This document shows, one piece after another, positions 33,240-43,648 of a stretch of 64,000 bases of DNA. The notes under the pieces are model-generated. The model was given only the letters and a program-made list of their open reading frames with translations. It did no database searches and was not told the origin of the DNA. This DNA is from Mytilinidion resinicola (taxonomy: Eukaryota; Ascomycota; Dothideomycetes; Mytilinidiales; Mytilinidiaceae). Position 1 is the first letter of the stretch, and each line of letters starts with the position of its first letter. The DNA lies in NCBI RefSeq assembly GCF_010093595.1, contig NW_022985448.1, positions 1,406,593 to 1,470,592 on the forward strand, given 5' to 3'. Made by a program: the position numbers and the translations under genes.

Positions 33240-34018
33240 TGAATCTGATTATCTGAACTTTGCTTCTGAACACGTGAGAAATTGTGTGAGACACCTCTGA
33301 GCGTTTGAACATGATGAAATCATGAATGTCAAATGCTAGAGGCTTGGAATCGGAGCGTTGACCATCACTTACGGATAGACAGTGTGAGACGCCCCAGAAG
33401 GAGTGAACATGATGAAATCGTGAATGTCAAATTCCAGAGGCTGCAAATCGGAACCTTGGCCACCACTTACACATATATCTGAATCTGAGCACTCGAACAT
33501 CGCTTTTGACCGCACAGGGAATAGTGAGACACTCCAGAGGGTTTGACCTTGATGAAATCGTGAATGTCAAATTCCAGAGGCTGTGAATTAGAACCCTAGC
33601 TACTACTTACGCACGGGTTTAAATCTTAGCACTCGGGCATTGTTTTTGACCACACAGGAAATAGCGTGAGACATCCCGGGACTATTGAGCATGGTGATTT
33701 CATGAATGTTAAGTTTCAGAGGCCCTGAATTGGACCGTCGCTCACAATATACGCATGTGTCCGAATCTGGTCATTACACAGTTGCTTTTGACCACCTCGG
33801 AAATAGCGTGAGACACACCCGAGGGTTTGAACATGATAAATAGTGAATGTCAAATTCCAGAGACTGCGAATCAGACCCCAGCTACCACTTACCCAATGGA
33901 TCTAGATCTGAGCACTCGGGCATGACTTTTGGTCTCTTAGGAAATAGCGTGAGATACTCCTGAGGGTTTGACATAATGAAATTGTGGATGTCAAGTTCCA
34001 GAGGCTCTAAATCGTGTG
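33240..34018 (+). repeat. Tandem array of a 141-bp unit (about 6 copies)
   Basis: The marker GAATGTCAAATTCCAGAGGC and its variants recur with TGTC/TGTT at 33327, 33425, 33565, 33707, 33848 and 33989. Spacing is 98, then 140, 142, 141 and 141 bp. Each unit also carries GGAAATAGCGTGAGACAC, TTTGAACATGATGAAAT and GAGCACTCGGGCAT. Copies differ by perhaps 10-25% by eye. Reverse-complement copies of the unit occur at 25466-25700 and 59811-60135. It is non-coding and sits between two plus-strand genes. Confidence 0.9.
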
Positions 34019-34195
34019 ACGATAGTAGACCTACCGCAAACAATGCCCGAAAGCATATTGGAGGATTCCTCCGCATCCGCACAAAGAACAAAGAAACGAT
34101 GTAACCAGCCAACTTACAGATAACCCGACTCGCCATCATTCATCTTAGCTATCTAAATAATCCATCTACCAGCTTGTCTCGCCTTACCAGCAACC

Positions 34196-34822
34196 ATGTG
34201 CTACCACCGCCTCTACATATTTACTACCTGCGGCCACTCCTGCTATGCAACCTACCCTATCCTCCCATGCGACGCCGTCCGCAACGCCCCTCGAGATCCC
34301 ACGAAGTCGAGCTCTGAAATCACCAAGCCTCTGCCAGTAGCCCGGCCTTCCCAACCCCCATCCTCACCCATCTTTTCAGACGAGCCCTTGAACAAAGGCA
34401 AAGGCAAAGAGAAAGCCCAAACCGACGTCACCAGCTGCCCAGGCCCACAGTCCCACCCCCTCCAGTCCCTCCGCCTCCATCGCCTCTGCGCCGTCTGCAC
34501 CCGCCGCCGCGACGCCTTACTCTGCGAAGTTGAGTCAGGCCACGTCGTACGCTTCGAGGACTGGCGCTGGAAAGTCAAGTATCAATCCCAATTAAGGGTA
34601 GAGTTGACTGACTGGAACGGCGCGAGCGTCGGAGAGGTACTGGGGAGCTGGGTCGGGGGGTGGGGAGGGGACTGGAGCGCTGAGAGGAGTGGAGGGAAAG
34701 GACCGGGAGGGTGGCTGGCTGCGTTGAGGGATGTCGCTGCGAGCCCGGTTCCGGCTCCGGCGAAAGGAGATAGTAAGGATGGTTCGAGGGTAGGATTTCG
34801 AGGCGGGATTGGGAGTAGTTGA
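34196..34822 (+). CDS. Small Cys/His-containing fungal protein (208 aa)
   Basis: Single exon. The N-terminus MCYHRLYIFTTCGHSCYAT and a second cluster (HPLQSLRLHRLCAVCTRRRD, about residues 85-107) match a pattern seen in many short Pezizomycotina proteins that begin MCY and carry a CGH motif. The Cys/His residues could bind zinc. The linker between the clusters is Pro/Ser/Lys-rich. The C-terminus is Gly/Trp-rich (GSWVGGWGGDW). Function is unknown. ATG 34196 (CAACCATG) has the expected context. Confidence 0.7.
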   Translation: MCYHRLYIFTTCGHSCYATYPILPCDAVRNAPRDPTKSSSEITKPLPVARPSQPPSSPIFSDEPLNKGKGKEKAQTDVTSCPGPQSHPLQSLRLHRLCAVCTRRRDALLCEVESGHVVRFEDWRWKVKYQSQLRVELTDWNGASVGEVLGSWVGGWGGDWSAERSGGKGPGGWLAALRDVAASPVPAPAKGDSKDGSRVGFRGGIGSS

Positions 34823-35067
34823 TGTTGAAGGTTGCAAGCGGAAGTTGGGGTGGTGAAGACAATCACGTGTCAAAGGCTTGGCGTTTTTGGCTATTGCGTT
34901 CAACCTCATTCATCGTTACTCGTCGCCGCGAACAGCTCCAGCAATCCGCCCGACAGCTCAATTGACGCTTGCCGTCCGAACGAACGAGTTCAGAGGTTCG
35001 ATCTACCACTCAATCACTACTCGATCTTCCTCCTTCGCGACTTCCACCGACTTCCTCATCCGCCGCA

Positions 35068-35510
35068 ATGCCGACGCCCGAATCGGCGGCCTTCCTGGCC
35101 AAGAAGCCTACCGTCCCGCCGACCTTCGATGGCGTCGACTACGATGACAACAAGGCGCTGAAGGCAGCGCAGGACTCGATTTTGAGGGAGCAATGGGTCA
35201 GGAGCATGATGGCGCGGCTGGTGCGGGAGGAGATGGGGAAGTGCTATTACCGGGAAGGCGTGAATCACTTGGAGAAGTGTGGGCATTTGAGGGGTGAGTT
35301 CGGTTGTCTTCTCTTTCATTGCTAAGCATGGCACTTGTTGGAGGTCATGAAATTGCAATCAGGACCTGCTTTGTTCGAATGGAACGAATGGCCAATATTT
35401 GATGTGTTGGTGCTAACTATCACGCTGTAGAACGATACTTCGAGCTCCTCAAGGAGTCCAAGGTCCGCGGATACCTATTTGAGCAAGGCAATATCATTCC
35501 CAAGTCATAG
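35068..35510 (+). CDS. NADH:ubiquinone oxidoreductase 12 kDa subunit, NDUFB10/PDSW-like (101 aa)
   Basis: An accessory subunit of mitochondrial complex I, located on the intermembrane-space side of the membrane arm. Exons 35068-35293 and 35431-35510, with a GTGAGT donor, TGCTAAC branch and GTAG acceptor. The protein reads MPTPESAAFLAKKPTVPPTF, then FDGVDYDDNKALKAAQDSIL, REQWVRSMMARLVREE, CYYREGVNHLEKCGHLR and RYFELLKESKVRGYLFEQ. The two cysteines (CYYR and EKCG) are typical of the fungal 12 kDa subunit. The upstream in-frame extension to 34969 lacks a good start context. The gene is convergent with the NAA38-like gene, 290 bp away. Confidence 0.88.
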
Positions 35511-35800
35511 TCGGTGGTCAGGACAATGACAAAGAAGATGGGGGTGGCAAGCGGATCCCGGAGCTCAGGATGTGGACATCAACGACATCACACGACAGAA
35601 GGGACAATTGGGCGCTCTGAATTTCCGGCAGAGGTTTTTGTAAATACCGGGAAGCCTGTGCTTTTCTCCTTGGCTGTATCATAGCTCGATGTCGTGGCGT
35701 GAGTGTCGAGGCTACTTGAGCATAAAGGTCGACGCAATGCGAACAATACCATACACGCCAATGCAAATCGTACACCAACAACAATGTGCCTCATACGGAA

Positions 35801-36170
35801 TCATGGGACAACCGTGCCTTGACTGAACTGGCTCTCTTCGTATTCGATTCGGGTGATGTACTGGCCTGGTACCACGACAAGGCCGACATATCTGCTCATC
35901 AAAGGCACTTGGGCGGAGGGATTGCCGGAGGATTCGACCGTCTTTCTTATAGTAGCTTCTGAGGGTTGCCGATATTCGTATGTGAGAGCGAGAATGATGT
36001 TGCGGTCCTATTTTCGGATTAGCTTGTAGCTCGCAAAGCTTTTGATGCTTTGTTCGTACCTTGTCTGTACACTTCATCTGACCCACAAAGATGCGGCTAT
36101 CACTCGTATATAACCTCAGGCTCCTGCCAATCAATTGCTCGAGGTATGCGGTAGCCTCTTGATTGTTCAT
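35801..36170 (-). CDS. NatC auxiliary subunit NAA38 / LSMD1-like Sm-fold protein (105 aa)
   Basis: NAA38 is the LSM-fold subunit of the NatC N-terminal acetyltransferase. Exons 36060-36170 (37 codons) and 35801-36007. The 52-nt intron has a GTACGA donor and an AATAG acceptor. Splicing gives the Sm1/Sm2 pattern: LEQLIGRSLRLYTSDSRIFV, GQMKCTDK-DRNIILALTYEY, then RYVGLVVVPGQYITRIEYEE. The long unspliced ORF after residue 37 is not Sm-like. The start lies 120 bp from the palC start on the other strand, so the two genes share a promoter region. Confidence 0.9.
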
Positions 36171-36290
36171 GGTGGCCTTTCTTGGTGTGTAGCTTTCCTC
36201 TCCAGCTTCAAAAGTTCCGCCCCACCACCATAACCTCAACCCACTACTAGTGCCATCGCATCCTCCACCGACAACTAATACACAGAAACC
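36171..36290. promoter_or_regulatory. Shared 120-bp bidirectional promoter (NAA38-like / palC)
   Basis: This short spacer separates two divergent ATGs, so both core promoters must lie here or overlap the 5' ends. The palC side is pyrimidine-rich just before the ATG. No PacC consensus (GCCARG) was recognised. Confidence 0.6.
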
Positions 36291-37770
36291 ATGCCCTTCC
36301 CTTTCACCCTCCCTACAACCTCCAGCCTCTCTTTCCCAGACTTCTACACCTCCGCGACCCACCCCTCCCTCCCGCTCTCTGCAACCACCCACCGCGGCGT
36401 CCTCCGCGACACGCTCAAGAAACACAAGCGCCTCCCGCCCGCCTCCCAACCCTCGAACCTCCCCTCCGTCCTCTCCGCCCTAAATGCCTACATACCATAC
36501 CTCTTCGCGCTGGACGCCGGGCTCGGCGGGCGCAGCATCGCGGGGGAGGAAGTCGACGTCGTGCTCGTGCGAGAACTGGAGGTCGAATGGCGGGCGACCC
36601 TCTCCGCCTCAATACCCGGGCGCGAAGCTTCACGCGTAAAATTAAAGAGCCTAGAAAGCGAGCTCTGCTTTGTGCTCCTATGCGCAGCAGAAGTCCACGC
36701 TCTGCTCGCGCGCAGCCAGCTGCATACGCTCTACAACGCGACTATGCCCACGGCCGATCAACGCGCCACAGCCATTGCGGCGGCGATGCGGCACTTCCTC
36801 GACGCGAACGCGGTGTGCGGGTATCTGGTTAGCAGGGTACAGCAGTGGGCTATGCCGCCTGTAGCGGTGGATATCTCAGTCCCGGTGCTTAGTGCTCTGG
36901 GGGAATTGACGATTGCGGAGGCGACGCTGATTACAGTGCTGAAGGATGATCCGTACCCGGGCGTTGTGCTAGAGGATCGGAATAAGCAGAGTAAGGACTG
37001 GATGTTCAAGAGTGTGGAGATCCCGAAGGTGCGGGCGCATTTGTTTGCGAGGTTGTGTCTCAGTGCTGCGGAGCATGCTGCTAAAGCACAGGCTATGCTT
37101 AGCAGCGCTGGCAAAGTTGATGAGGGGTTAGTGAAATATGTGGATGATTTGAGGCGGACGGCGAGGGGGAAGGCGTGCAGATTCTTAGGGATTGATGCTG
37201 AGTTAGCGGGAAAGACGGGTGAGGGGATTGCGTGGGTGAGGGGGGCGAGGAGAGAGTTGGGGTTCCAGGCAATTGGGAAGGAGGAAGAGAGGAAGGGGGG
37301 CACGTTTTCGAAGTTAAAGAAGGATTGGGCGGAGAAGAGGGAGGATCGGAAGGTGGAGAAGGGTGGTGATTGGGGGACGGATGGTGGAAAGTTTGAGGAG
37401 GGGAGGGTGCTGGAGATGTTGGAGAGGAAGTGGGTCAAGATGAATGATACGGTGAGTTCATGTCTAAGTACGATAATGTGGCATCGGTGTACTAATTCTA
37501 TTGTAGGTTGGAGTTCAGTTGATTCCACCGTCTGAACCCCTACTCGCTAGCATGCCTTCAGGAAGGGAATATCACACGCCAAAGCTGTACATCACACCTA
37601 GCCTAGATGAGGACGTCATATCACCAATGAGAGCACCTCCTGATCCTAGCGAGTCGGGATTCAAGGGGGACGAGGACGACAGTAACGATGAAGACGAAAA
37701 CAAGAGCTCTCCTGTTGGAGCATTCCCTGGAACAAAGGGAGAGTACTCTGGTGGGACAACGTACTACTAG
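36291..37770 (+). CDS. palC: pH-response regulator PalC, BRO1 domain (474 aa)
   Basis: PalC links the ambient-pH receptor complex to ESCRT-III (Vps32) at the plasma membrane and is needed for alkaline activation of PacC. Exons 36291-37451 and 37507-37770; the 55-nt intron has GTGAGT, an ACTAAT branch and TGTAG. Family landmarks are MPFPFTLPTTSSLSFPDFY, THRGVLRDTLKKHKRLPP, IPYLFALDAGLG and EVEWRATLSASIPGREASRV. A BRO1-type helical domain covers most of the protein, and the conserved end contains LIPPSEPLLASMPSGREYH. Length is normal for the family. The tail is acidic. Confidence 0.93.
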
Positions 37771-38958
37771 GAGCTTCTTGAAATCAGTGACTTCAATCTG
37801 AAGGTCCCACAAGGCAACGACGCTACATCATCTAGATGAACCTCATTTCACCTCTGCGGCGTTTAGTAGGAAAACTTGGATAGCCCGGCGTTTTACCAGC
37901 CGTTAAGTTCGACTTTACAGACGCCTGGATGACGACCCATTAGCAGCCCGGGGTCTGGCATGCTGCAGGAACCGTGCTTCTTAGATCTTGGGTCTGCCAT
38001 CCCAGGCTATCGGAACGAATTATACCCGATCAATCACCAGTCAGCTGCTCGTCAGCGTGATACCAAAATACCAATCTGGTTGGACGTCTTTTGAAGGGTC
38101 AACAGTGCATGTCCATTCGAATTTCCATTACGACATAGATTCTACCCCACACTGCGCTATCGTCTGGGCATCTCGATTGCCGCAACTACTTTGAACCTCA
38201 CCCCTCGCCGGACCGCGTGGAAAACCAGGACCTTGGGCACCGAGAATCTCTCGATTCGCCGTCACGTAGTTCTATCTCGGCCTCATAGGGGATCTGAGCT
38301 GCTATCCCGAAGGGGTAGGTACAGGCGTGTAATTGGGGGTTGGTTACAGGGTCCACACCGGCCAAGTGCGCGGTGCAAACACAGCGTAAATTTAGGGCTG
38401 AATCAGATGCCGTTGCGTTTCGTCCTTATCAGTTCCGTTGTGACCTCTCGTGTCAATTGGCGAACTCCCAGGCGCGTCAACAGCCGACTCTGAGCAGCGG
38501 ACGCGCTAGATAGCGGCGTGCGGCCCACAATCCAGCGAGGTGCTCCCCCAAGGTGCGCCACCTCGCCTGCAGCCGACTCTCCCGCATCGCAATTCCAAGC
38601 TTCGCAAGCGCCCTGAGGTCTGCACTTGTGATACGGGCGCGGAGTGCTCGCCACATGATAAGGACTGCTTTGCACGACTGCAACGAACCCAAGGCAGGCG
38701 AGACCCCTGCAAGTAGCACAGCTTCTCCTCCACTGAACTCCAGTGCCGGCCCGCCCACTTGGACCGTCACTGGCTCCGGCTCCCGCACCGTATCTTCGCC
38801 TGTCGGGCTGCAGATGCCTCTTTCAGGACGGGGCCGATCTCTCTGGATGCTCGTGCGCTGCGAAGCCTACGCCTACTTATCTGAACGACGCCCATGAGCG
38901 CGGCCGGCTTCTCAAGTCTGCAACAGCCTCTCCGCCAGATATTCCCAAACAAACCACC
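37771..38958. other. Intergenic upstream of the permease gene
   Basis: No gene was recognised. It should contain the palC terminator and the permease promoter. Short ORFs here overlap on both strands without family similarity. Confidence 0.5.
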
Positions 38959-40837
38959 ATGTCGGCCCGGAATCTCAGCGTTACCTCTGCCGGCGCGCGT
39001 AGGAAGAGCGTGGCTGAGGAGCCCGTGACGTCGGTCCTCCCCGGTGGGGACGTGCCCTACGACCCCAACCATGAATACAGCGCCGACGACGAGGTGCTGG
39101 CCGCCCTGGGCTACAAGCCTGAGTTCAAGAGAGAGTTTAGCTTGTTCACGACTTTCTGTGTCAGTTTCGCCGTTCTGGGGCTGCTTCCTAGCTTTGCGAG
39201 TACGCTATACTATGGCATGGGTTATGCAGGAACTGCAGGTATGATTTGACACTTTTTTCATTCTTTGTCATCCTTCAAAACGTCAATCTAACGTCGGCAG
39301 GCATGACTTGGGGTTGGCTCGTCGCCATGATCGGTATCCAGGCCGTAGCCATGAGCATGGCTGAGCTGTGCTCCTCTATGCCCACCAGCGGCGGGCTCTA
39401 CTACGCAGCTGCAGTCCTCGCCCCGCCAGGATGGGGACCACTCGCGGCTTGGGTCACTGGATGGTCCAATTGGCTAGGGCAGGTGACGGCTGCACCGTCC
39501 GTCAACTGGGGAATTTCTTCAATGATACTGGCTGCAGCTTCAATCACGAACCCCGACTACGTCCCTACCGATTACCAGGTCTTCCTCCTCACCACCTTCA
39601 TCATGCTTATCCACGGCGTCATGTCCTCCCTACCCACACGATGGCTAGCACAGATCAACTCTGGAGGCTCAACCTTCAACTTTATCGCTTTGATTGTTGT
39701 CATCATCCTCATTCCCGCCGGCACAGATCGTGAATCTCGCGGCCTGCCGAAGTTCACCAAATCGAGCGAAGTCTGGGGCGACATCTATGCCGGTACCGAG
39801 TTTCCCGCTGGCATCTCCGTCTTGATGAGCTTCATCGGTGTCATTTGGACCATGAGCGGCTACGACAGCCCATTTCATCTTGCAGAAGAGTGCTCCAACG
39901 CCAACTTGGCTTCACCCCGTGCCATTGTCCTCACCTCTGCAACCGGGGGAATTTTCGGCTGGTTCCTCCAGCTTGTAGTCGCCTACACCGTCGTCGACAT
40001 CGACTCTGTGCTGGGCTCTGATCTCGGCCAGCCTTTTGCGGCCTATCTTATGCAGTGCATGCCGCAGAAGATCACCCTCGCTATCCTCGCCATCACCATC
40101 ATTGCCGGCTTCGCTATGGGCCAGGGTTGCATGATCGCCGCCTCCCGAGTCACCTTTGCCTACGCCCGCGATGACTGCTTCCCGATGTCCAATTATTGGA
40201 AGCAGGTCAACCCCGTCACCCACACTCCTGTCAATGCTGTGTGGTTTAATTGCATCATTGGCATCTTGCTTCTCTTTCTCATTTTCGCTGGCAACGTCGC
40301 CATTGGCGCGCTCTTCTCCATTGGCGCCATCGCCGCGTTCGTCGCGTTCACGACACCCATTTTCATCCGGGTTTTCTTCGTCGGCAATCGGTTCAGGCCT
40401 GGCCCGTGGCATCTTGGCAAATTCAGCATCCCGATCGGTGTGGTTGCAAGCGCGTTTGTGGCTCTCATGGTGCCGATCTTGTGCTTGCCGAGTGTGAAGG
40501 GTGCGGATTTGACGTGAGTATCCTTTCAACTACGAGCACTGAAACAAAGTACTAACTTCGACAATACAGTCCTGACCTCATGAACTGGACCTGCCTCGTG
40601 TACGGCGCACCCATGCTCGGCGCTATGGTTTGGTGGTTCGTCTCCGCGCGCAAGTGGTTCAAGGGACCGAAGGTGAACGTCGAACACATGATGTTGGGCC
40701 GCGACGGCAACGTCGTTGAAGGGGAGGCGAAGGGAAATGACAGTGGTTCAGAAGATGGACCGACGGTTGCGGAGCTGGCTGATTCGAAGAAGGCTGCGGA
40801 GCTGGCTGATTCGAAGAGGGCTGCGGATGCTCTATGA
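38959..40837 (+). CDS. APC-superfamily amino acid/GABA/choline permease (586 aa)
   Basis: Exons 38959-39238, 39301-40513 and 40570-40837; introns of 62 and 56 nt have GTATGA/GGCAG and GTGAGT/TACAG. ATG 38959 has the context ACCACCATG. About 12 hydrophobic segments are visible. Family motifs include FTTFCVSFAVLGLLPSFAST, MAELCSSMPTSGGLYYAAA, FIGVIWTMSGYDSPFHLAEE and GFAMGQGCMIAASRVTFAYA, typical of fungal Uga4/Hnm1-type transporters of GABA, choline or related amines. Substrate cannot be told from sequence. The cytosolic C-terminal tail contains a short duplication (AAELADSKK/AAELADSKR). Confidence 0.88.
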
Positions 40838-41700
40838 CTGCGATGAGGAATGAGTCTGTCTAGGTATGATTATCTTATTTACGTGATATAATTAGTTCTG
40901 CTACTTAAGCTAAGGCGTGCTTGATGAGCGATACCATGTATCAATTCAATTTTTAGTTTACTATCGTATTTGATTTGTGGAGATGAGATTCCTGCTGGAG
41001 GAATGGATGTATGAGTTTATGGGAGCTGTAGAACGATGCACGGGCGGTTAGAACGTTTCCACATTCCCTTTGGAAACAAAGTTTCTCTCCCGTCACTTTA
41101 AGTCGGAGTCGGAACATTCAAGAGTCTCTTAAGGGGAGTCAAGCACTGGCTGTTGACGCCACGATCCGAAACCGTGTTTGAAACGCGTTGACGATGCGGC
41201 CAATCATCGCGCGTCGTGGGACACCACGTGACTAATGCAAAACGTCTTCTTCCTTCCAACCCCGTCGCTTGACTAAACTTCACCGCGAAGGCCGCAAGGC
41301 ACTGGCCACAATCATCGCTGTAGACTTCACGATGCCCCTGAGGGGGCCAAGGTAGGGTATTACACAGACTCATACGGGGTGCGAAGTATATTACAATGAG
41401 TTTCCCCTCTCTGTGCACTGCTCCCTTGCAACGCGACAATCCTTTCATCGTTATACCGTAAGACTCTTTGTGTACATTGTACGTTGTTCAGTGGCATTCC
41501 GCGTAGATTCATCGCTGTGCTATAAGAGTCACCGTGTCTCATTTTCTTGTATAAAATCTTCTTTTCTCACTACTTTCTTCCTAACCTATCCACCTACACG
41601 CATCGATCTGGTTATCGCCCTCTTACGCCAACAACACCGAAACGACTTTCAAGACTTACCACAACCACTACAACTCAAACGAACGAGAAACTCTAGCATA
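40838..41700. other. Intergenic; promoter of the secreted-protein gene
   Basis: A TATAAAA box at 41550 lies 151 nt upstream of the ATG at 41701, followed by pyrimidine-rich text. A CACGTG occurs at about 41225. No gene was seen in the rest. Confidence 0.5.
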
Positions 41701-42420
41701 ATGTATCTCCAAACCGCTCTCATCGCCGCGACTTTCGCAACCCTGTCAACCCTCGCTACCGCGGCTCCAGTCCCATCCGCTTGTGAGGCCCCTCCTGCTT
41801 CGAGTGCCACGCCCGCCTCGACCGCAACTCCAACCCCGAATGCTAATTCCCCGATCGCAGCACCTTCTGGAGGCCTTACTGCGGCGATAATCACGACCAT
41901 CCTACCAGCCACCGCCGCTTGTACCGGCACAGATCAATATGCCAATCAGTGCCGCACCGCCGAACAAGCCGCGCCCCTCATCAACAATTCTTTCAAAAAA
42001 TATGGCATCAGCTCGAAAGCGGAGCAGGTCGCCCTACTCAGCATCATGCTCTTCGAATCCGTCGGCTTCAAGTACAATCACAACATTAGTCCCGGCCGCC
42101 CGGGCCAAGGCACCCGGAACATGCAGATGATAGGCTTCAACTTGCAGTATGCGCAGTCACTGTTCCCTCCCGATAAGGTGGCAGCAGCAAATGCGTCTGG
42201 TCCCAACGATGTGTTAGCGCTTGTCAATACGGATGACTATAGCTTTGCGAGCGCGGCGTGGTTCTTGACGAGCCAGCCAGCGTGCAGTGCTATTCGCACC
42301 GAGCTGCAGACGGGAAGCACGGCGGGCTGGACGGCATATCTGACACAGTGTGTCGGTACGACGGACACTCCTGATCGGGACGTGATCTGGAACGCTGCGA
42401 AGGCGGCGATGGGAGTTTAG
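41701..42420 (+). CDS. Secreted protein with lysozyme-like-type C-terminal domain (239 aa)
   Basis: Single exon. Residues 1-21 form a signal peptide (hydrophobic core, TLATA-APVP cleavage). A Pro/Thr/Ala-rich linker (about 22-60) is likely O-glycosylated. The domain from about residue 78 contains CTGTDQYANQCRTAEQAAPL, INNSFKKYGISSKAEQVALL, FESVGFKYNHNISPGRPGQG and TRNMQMIGFNLQYAQ, a block conserved in many fungal secreted proteins. It has the general look of a lysozyme/chitosanase-like fold, but I cannot assign an activity. An in-frame extension to 41413 lacks signal-peptide character and is rejected. A TATA box 151 nt upstream fits this start. Confidence 0.82.
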   Translation: MYLQTALIAATFATLSTLATAAPVPSACEAPPASSATPASTATPTPNANSPIAAPSGGLTAAIITTILPATAACTGTDQYANQCRTAEQAAPLINNSFKKYGISSKAEQVALLSIMLFESVGFKYNHNISPGRPGQGTRNMQMIGFNLQYAQSLFPPDKVAAANASGPNDVLALVNTDDYSFASAAWFLTSQPACSAIRTELQTGSTAGWTAYLTQCVGTTDTPDRDVIWNAAKAAMGV

Positions 42421-42934
42421 GGTATGTGTGGTTACTAGACACTTCCCTTCTCGCCTTCTTGACTGTAACACTGACATCACGCAGTACAAGCTTGATGCGG
42501 CTATTCCCGCTTCTACTTTGTATTCTGCTTCGATCTAGGCTTTGCTCTCTGTGAGAGTGGAAGTCTAGATATTCCTTTTTCGATGGTTTTGTAATGTCTA
42601 GGTCATTTTGCATAGACTCATGTCTCTTAATGATTCTCAATGCTGATGAAATTTCTCTAATTTTTGTTCTTGTCTAAACGTGAGACTTGTTACGTTAATC
42701 CACCAAAAAAATTGACCAACGCTTGAGCGTTCCCTAAGAATATAATAGAACCTCGAGAACGGCTTGCGGAGGTGAGACGACATTATCAGAAGTGAGATAT
42801 CATGAGGCAAGAATACTCCTGAGGTCAAGTTCCATCACGTGCTCTCACTGAATCAAAGGGAACCTCCTCACATCCATCCATCTATATATTTCAAAATATT
42901 TGAATCCTCCCCGTACTAACCAGCAGGAATCTTG

Positions 42935-43116
42935 CCCCAGTGGCACCGGCCCCATCACCTAACATGCTAACCTTAGGTTTTTCTCTTCTTTTGCTCTTTA
43001 CTTTTTTGCTTAGCGTCGGGTTCGACTCCCGCTCTCATCAGAATCTTTTTAGAGAAACCATTTTTGGAGGGTAGCTACACCCCTCCCCTGGGAAGGGTGA
43101 TGTTTTGCTCTTTTCT
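42935..43116 (+). mobile_element. tRNA-derived SINE-like element, copy B
   Basis: The order is: A-box-like CAGTGGCACCGG (from 42938), a T-rich spacer, B box GGGTTCGACTCCCGC (43018-43032), hairpin ACACCCCTCCCC/GGGAAGGGTG (about 43077-43099), and tail TTTTGCTCTTTTCT (from 43103). The tail motif TTTTGCTCTTT also occurs inside the spacer (from 42989). Copy A has the same A box, B box, hairpin and tail in the same order. No functional tRNA fold is possible. Confidence 0.55.
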
Positions 43117-43648
43117 ATACTTTCGATCTAGGGATCTATTTTTGCTATATTTATGCGGTAACGTAGGTGCGGTAGTTTGAACTGTCCTATAGAGCAACAA
43201 GTAGAAACAGGTGCGCCGTTCAACTTTTTTGCTGTGGTAGAATATACCCTACTTTTAAAAAGTCACCACAACCTCGCAGGTTAAATACTCTCACCTACGT
43301 CACTCTTAGCTATTTGGAGTGAAGTAGGTAGAAACCCTCGTTTCTGAAGCATGCTCGGGGTTAGATCAAAAGACGTTGGATGTCAGGAAATGAAAGTTTT
43401 GGCGGTGAGGACTACACCTATTCGGGGTATATGCAGCGCTCGGCTACCTAATTGGTGGGTTGAGTCATCCTTCTATATTCGCTACATTACTTAAAGGACC
43501 ATTATGCTCCCCTTCCCACCTTTAAAGAAATATCAAACCTTTCATTTCTACTCTCCATTTCAGCCTCAGGTTTCATCTCTTCGTGTTAAAGTTAGTTTAT
43601 CCTTACTTCGCTGCGAAGTTTCCACACTCCCTCCAACGAAGCATCACA
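43117..43648. other. Intergenic upstream of the CPBP protease gene
   Basis: AT-leaning spacer with an isolated inverted pair (ACGTAGGTG near 43161, CACCTACGT near 43292). No gene was seen. Confidence 0.45.
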
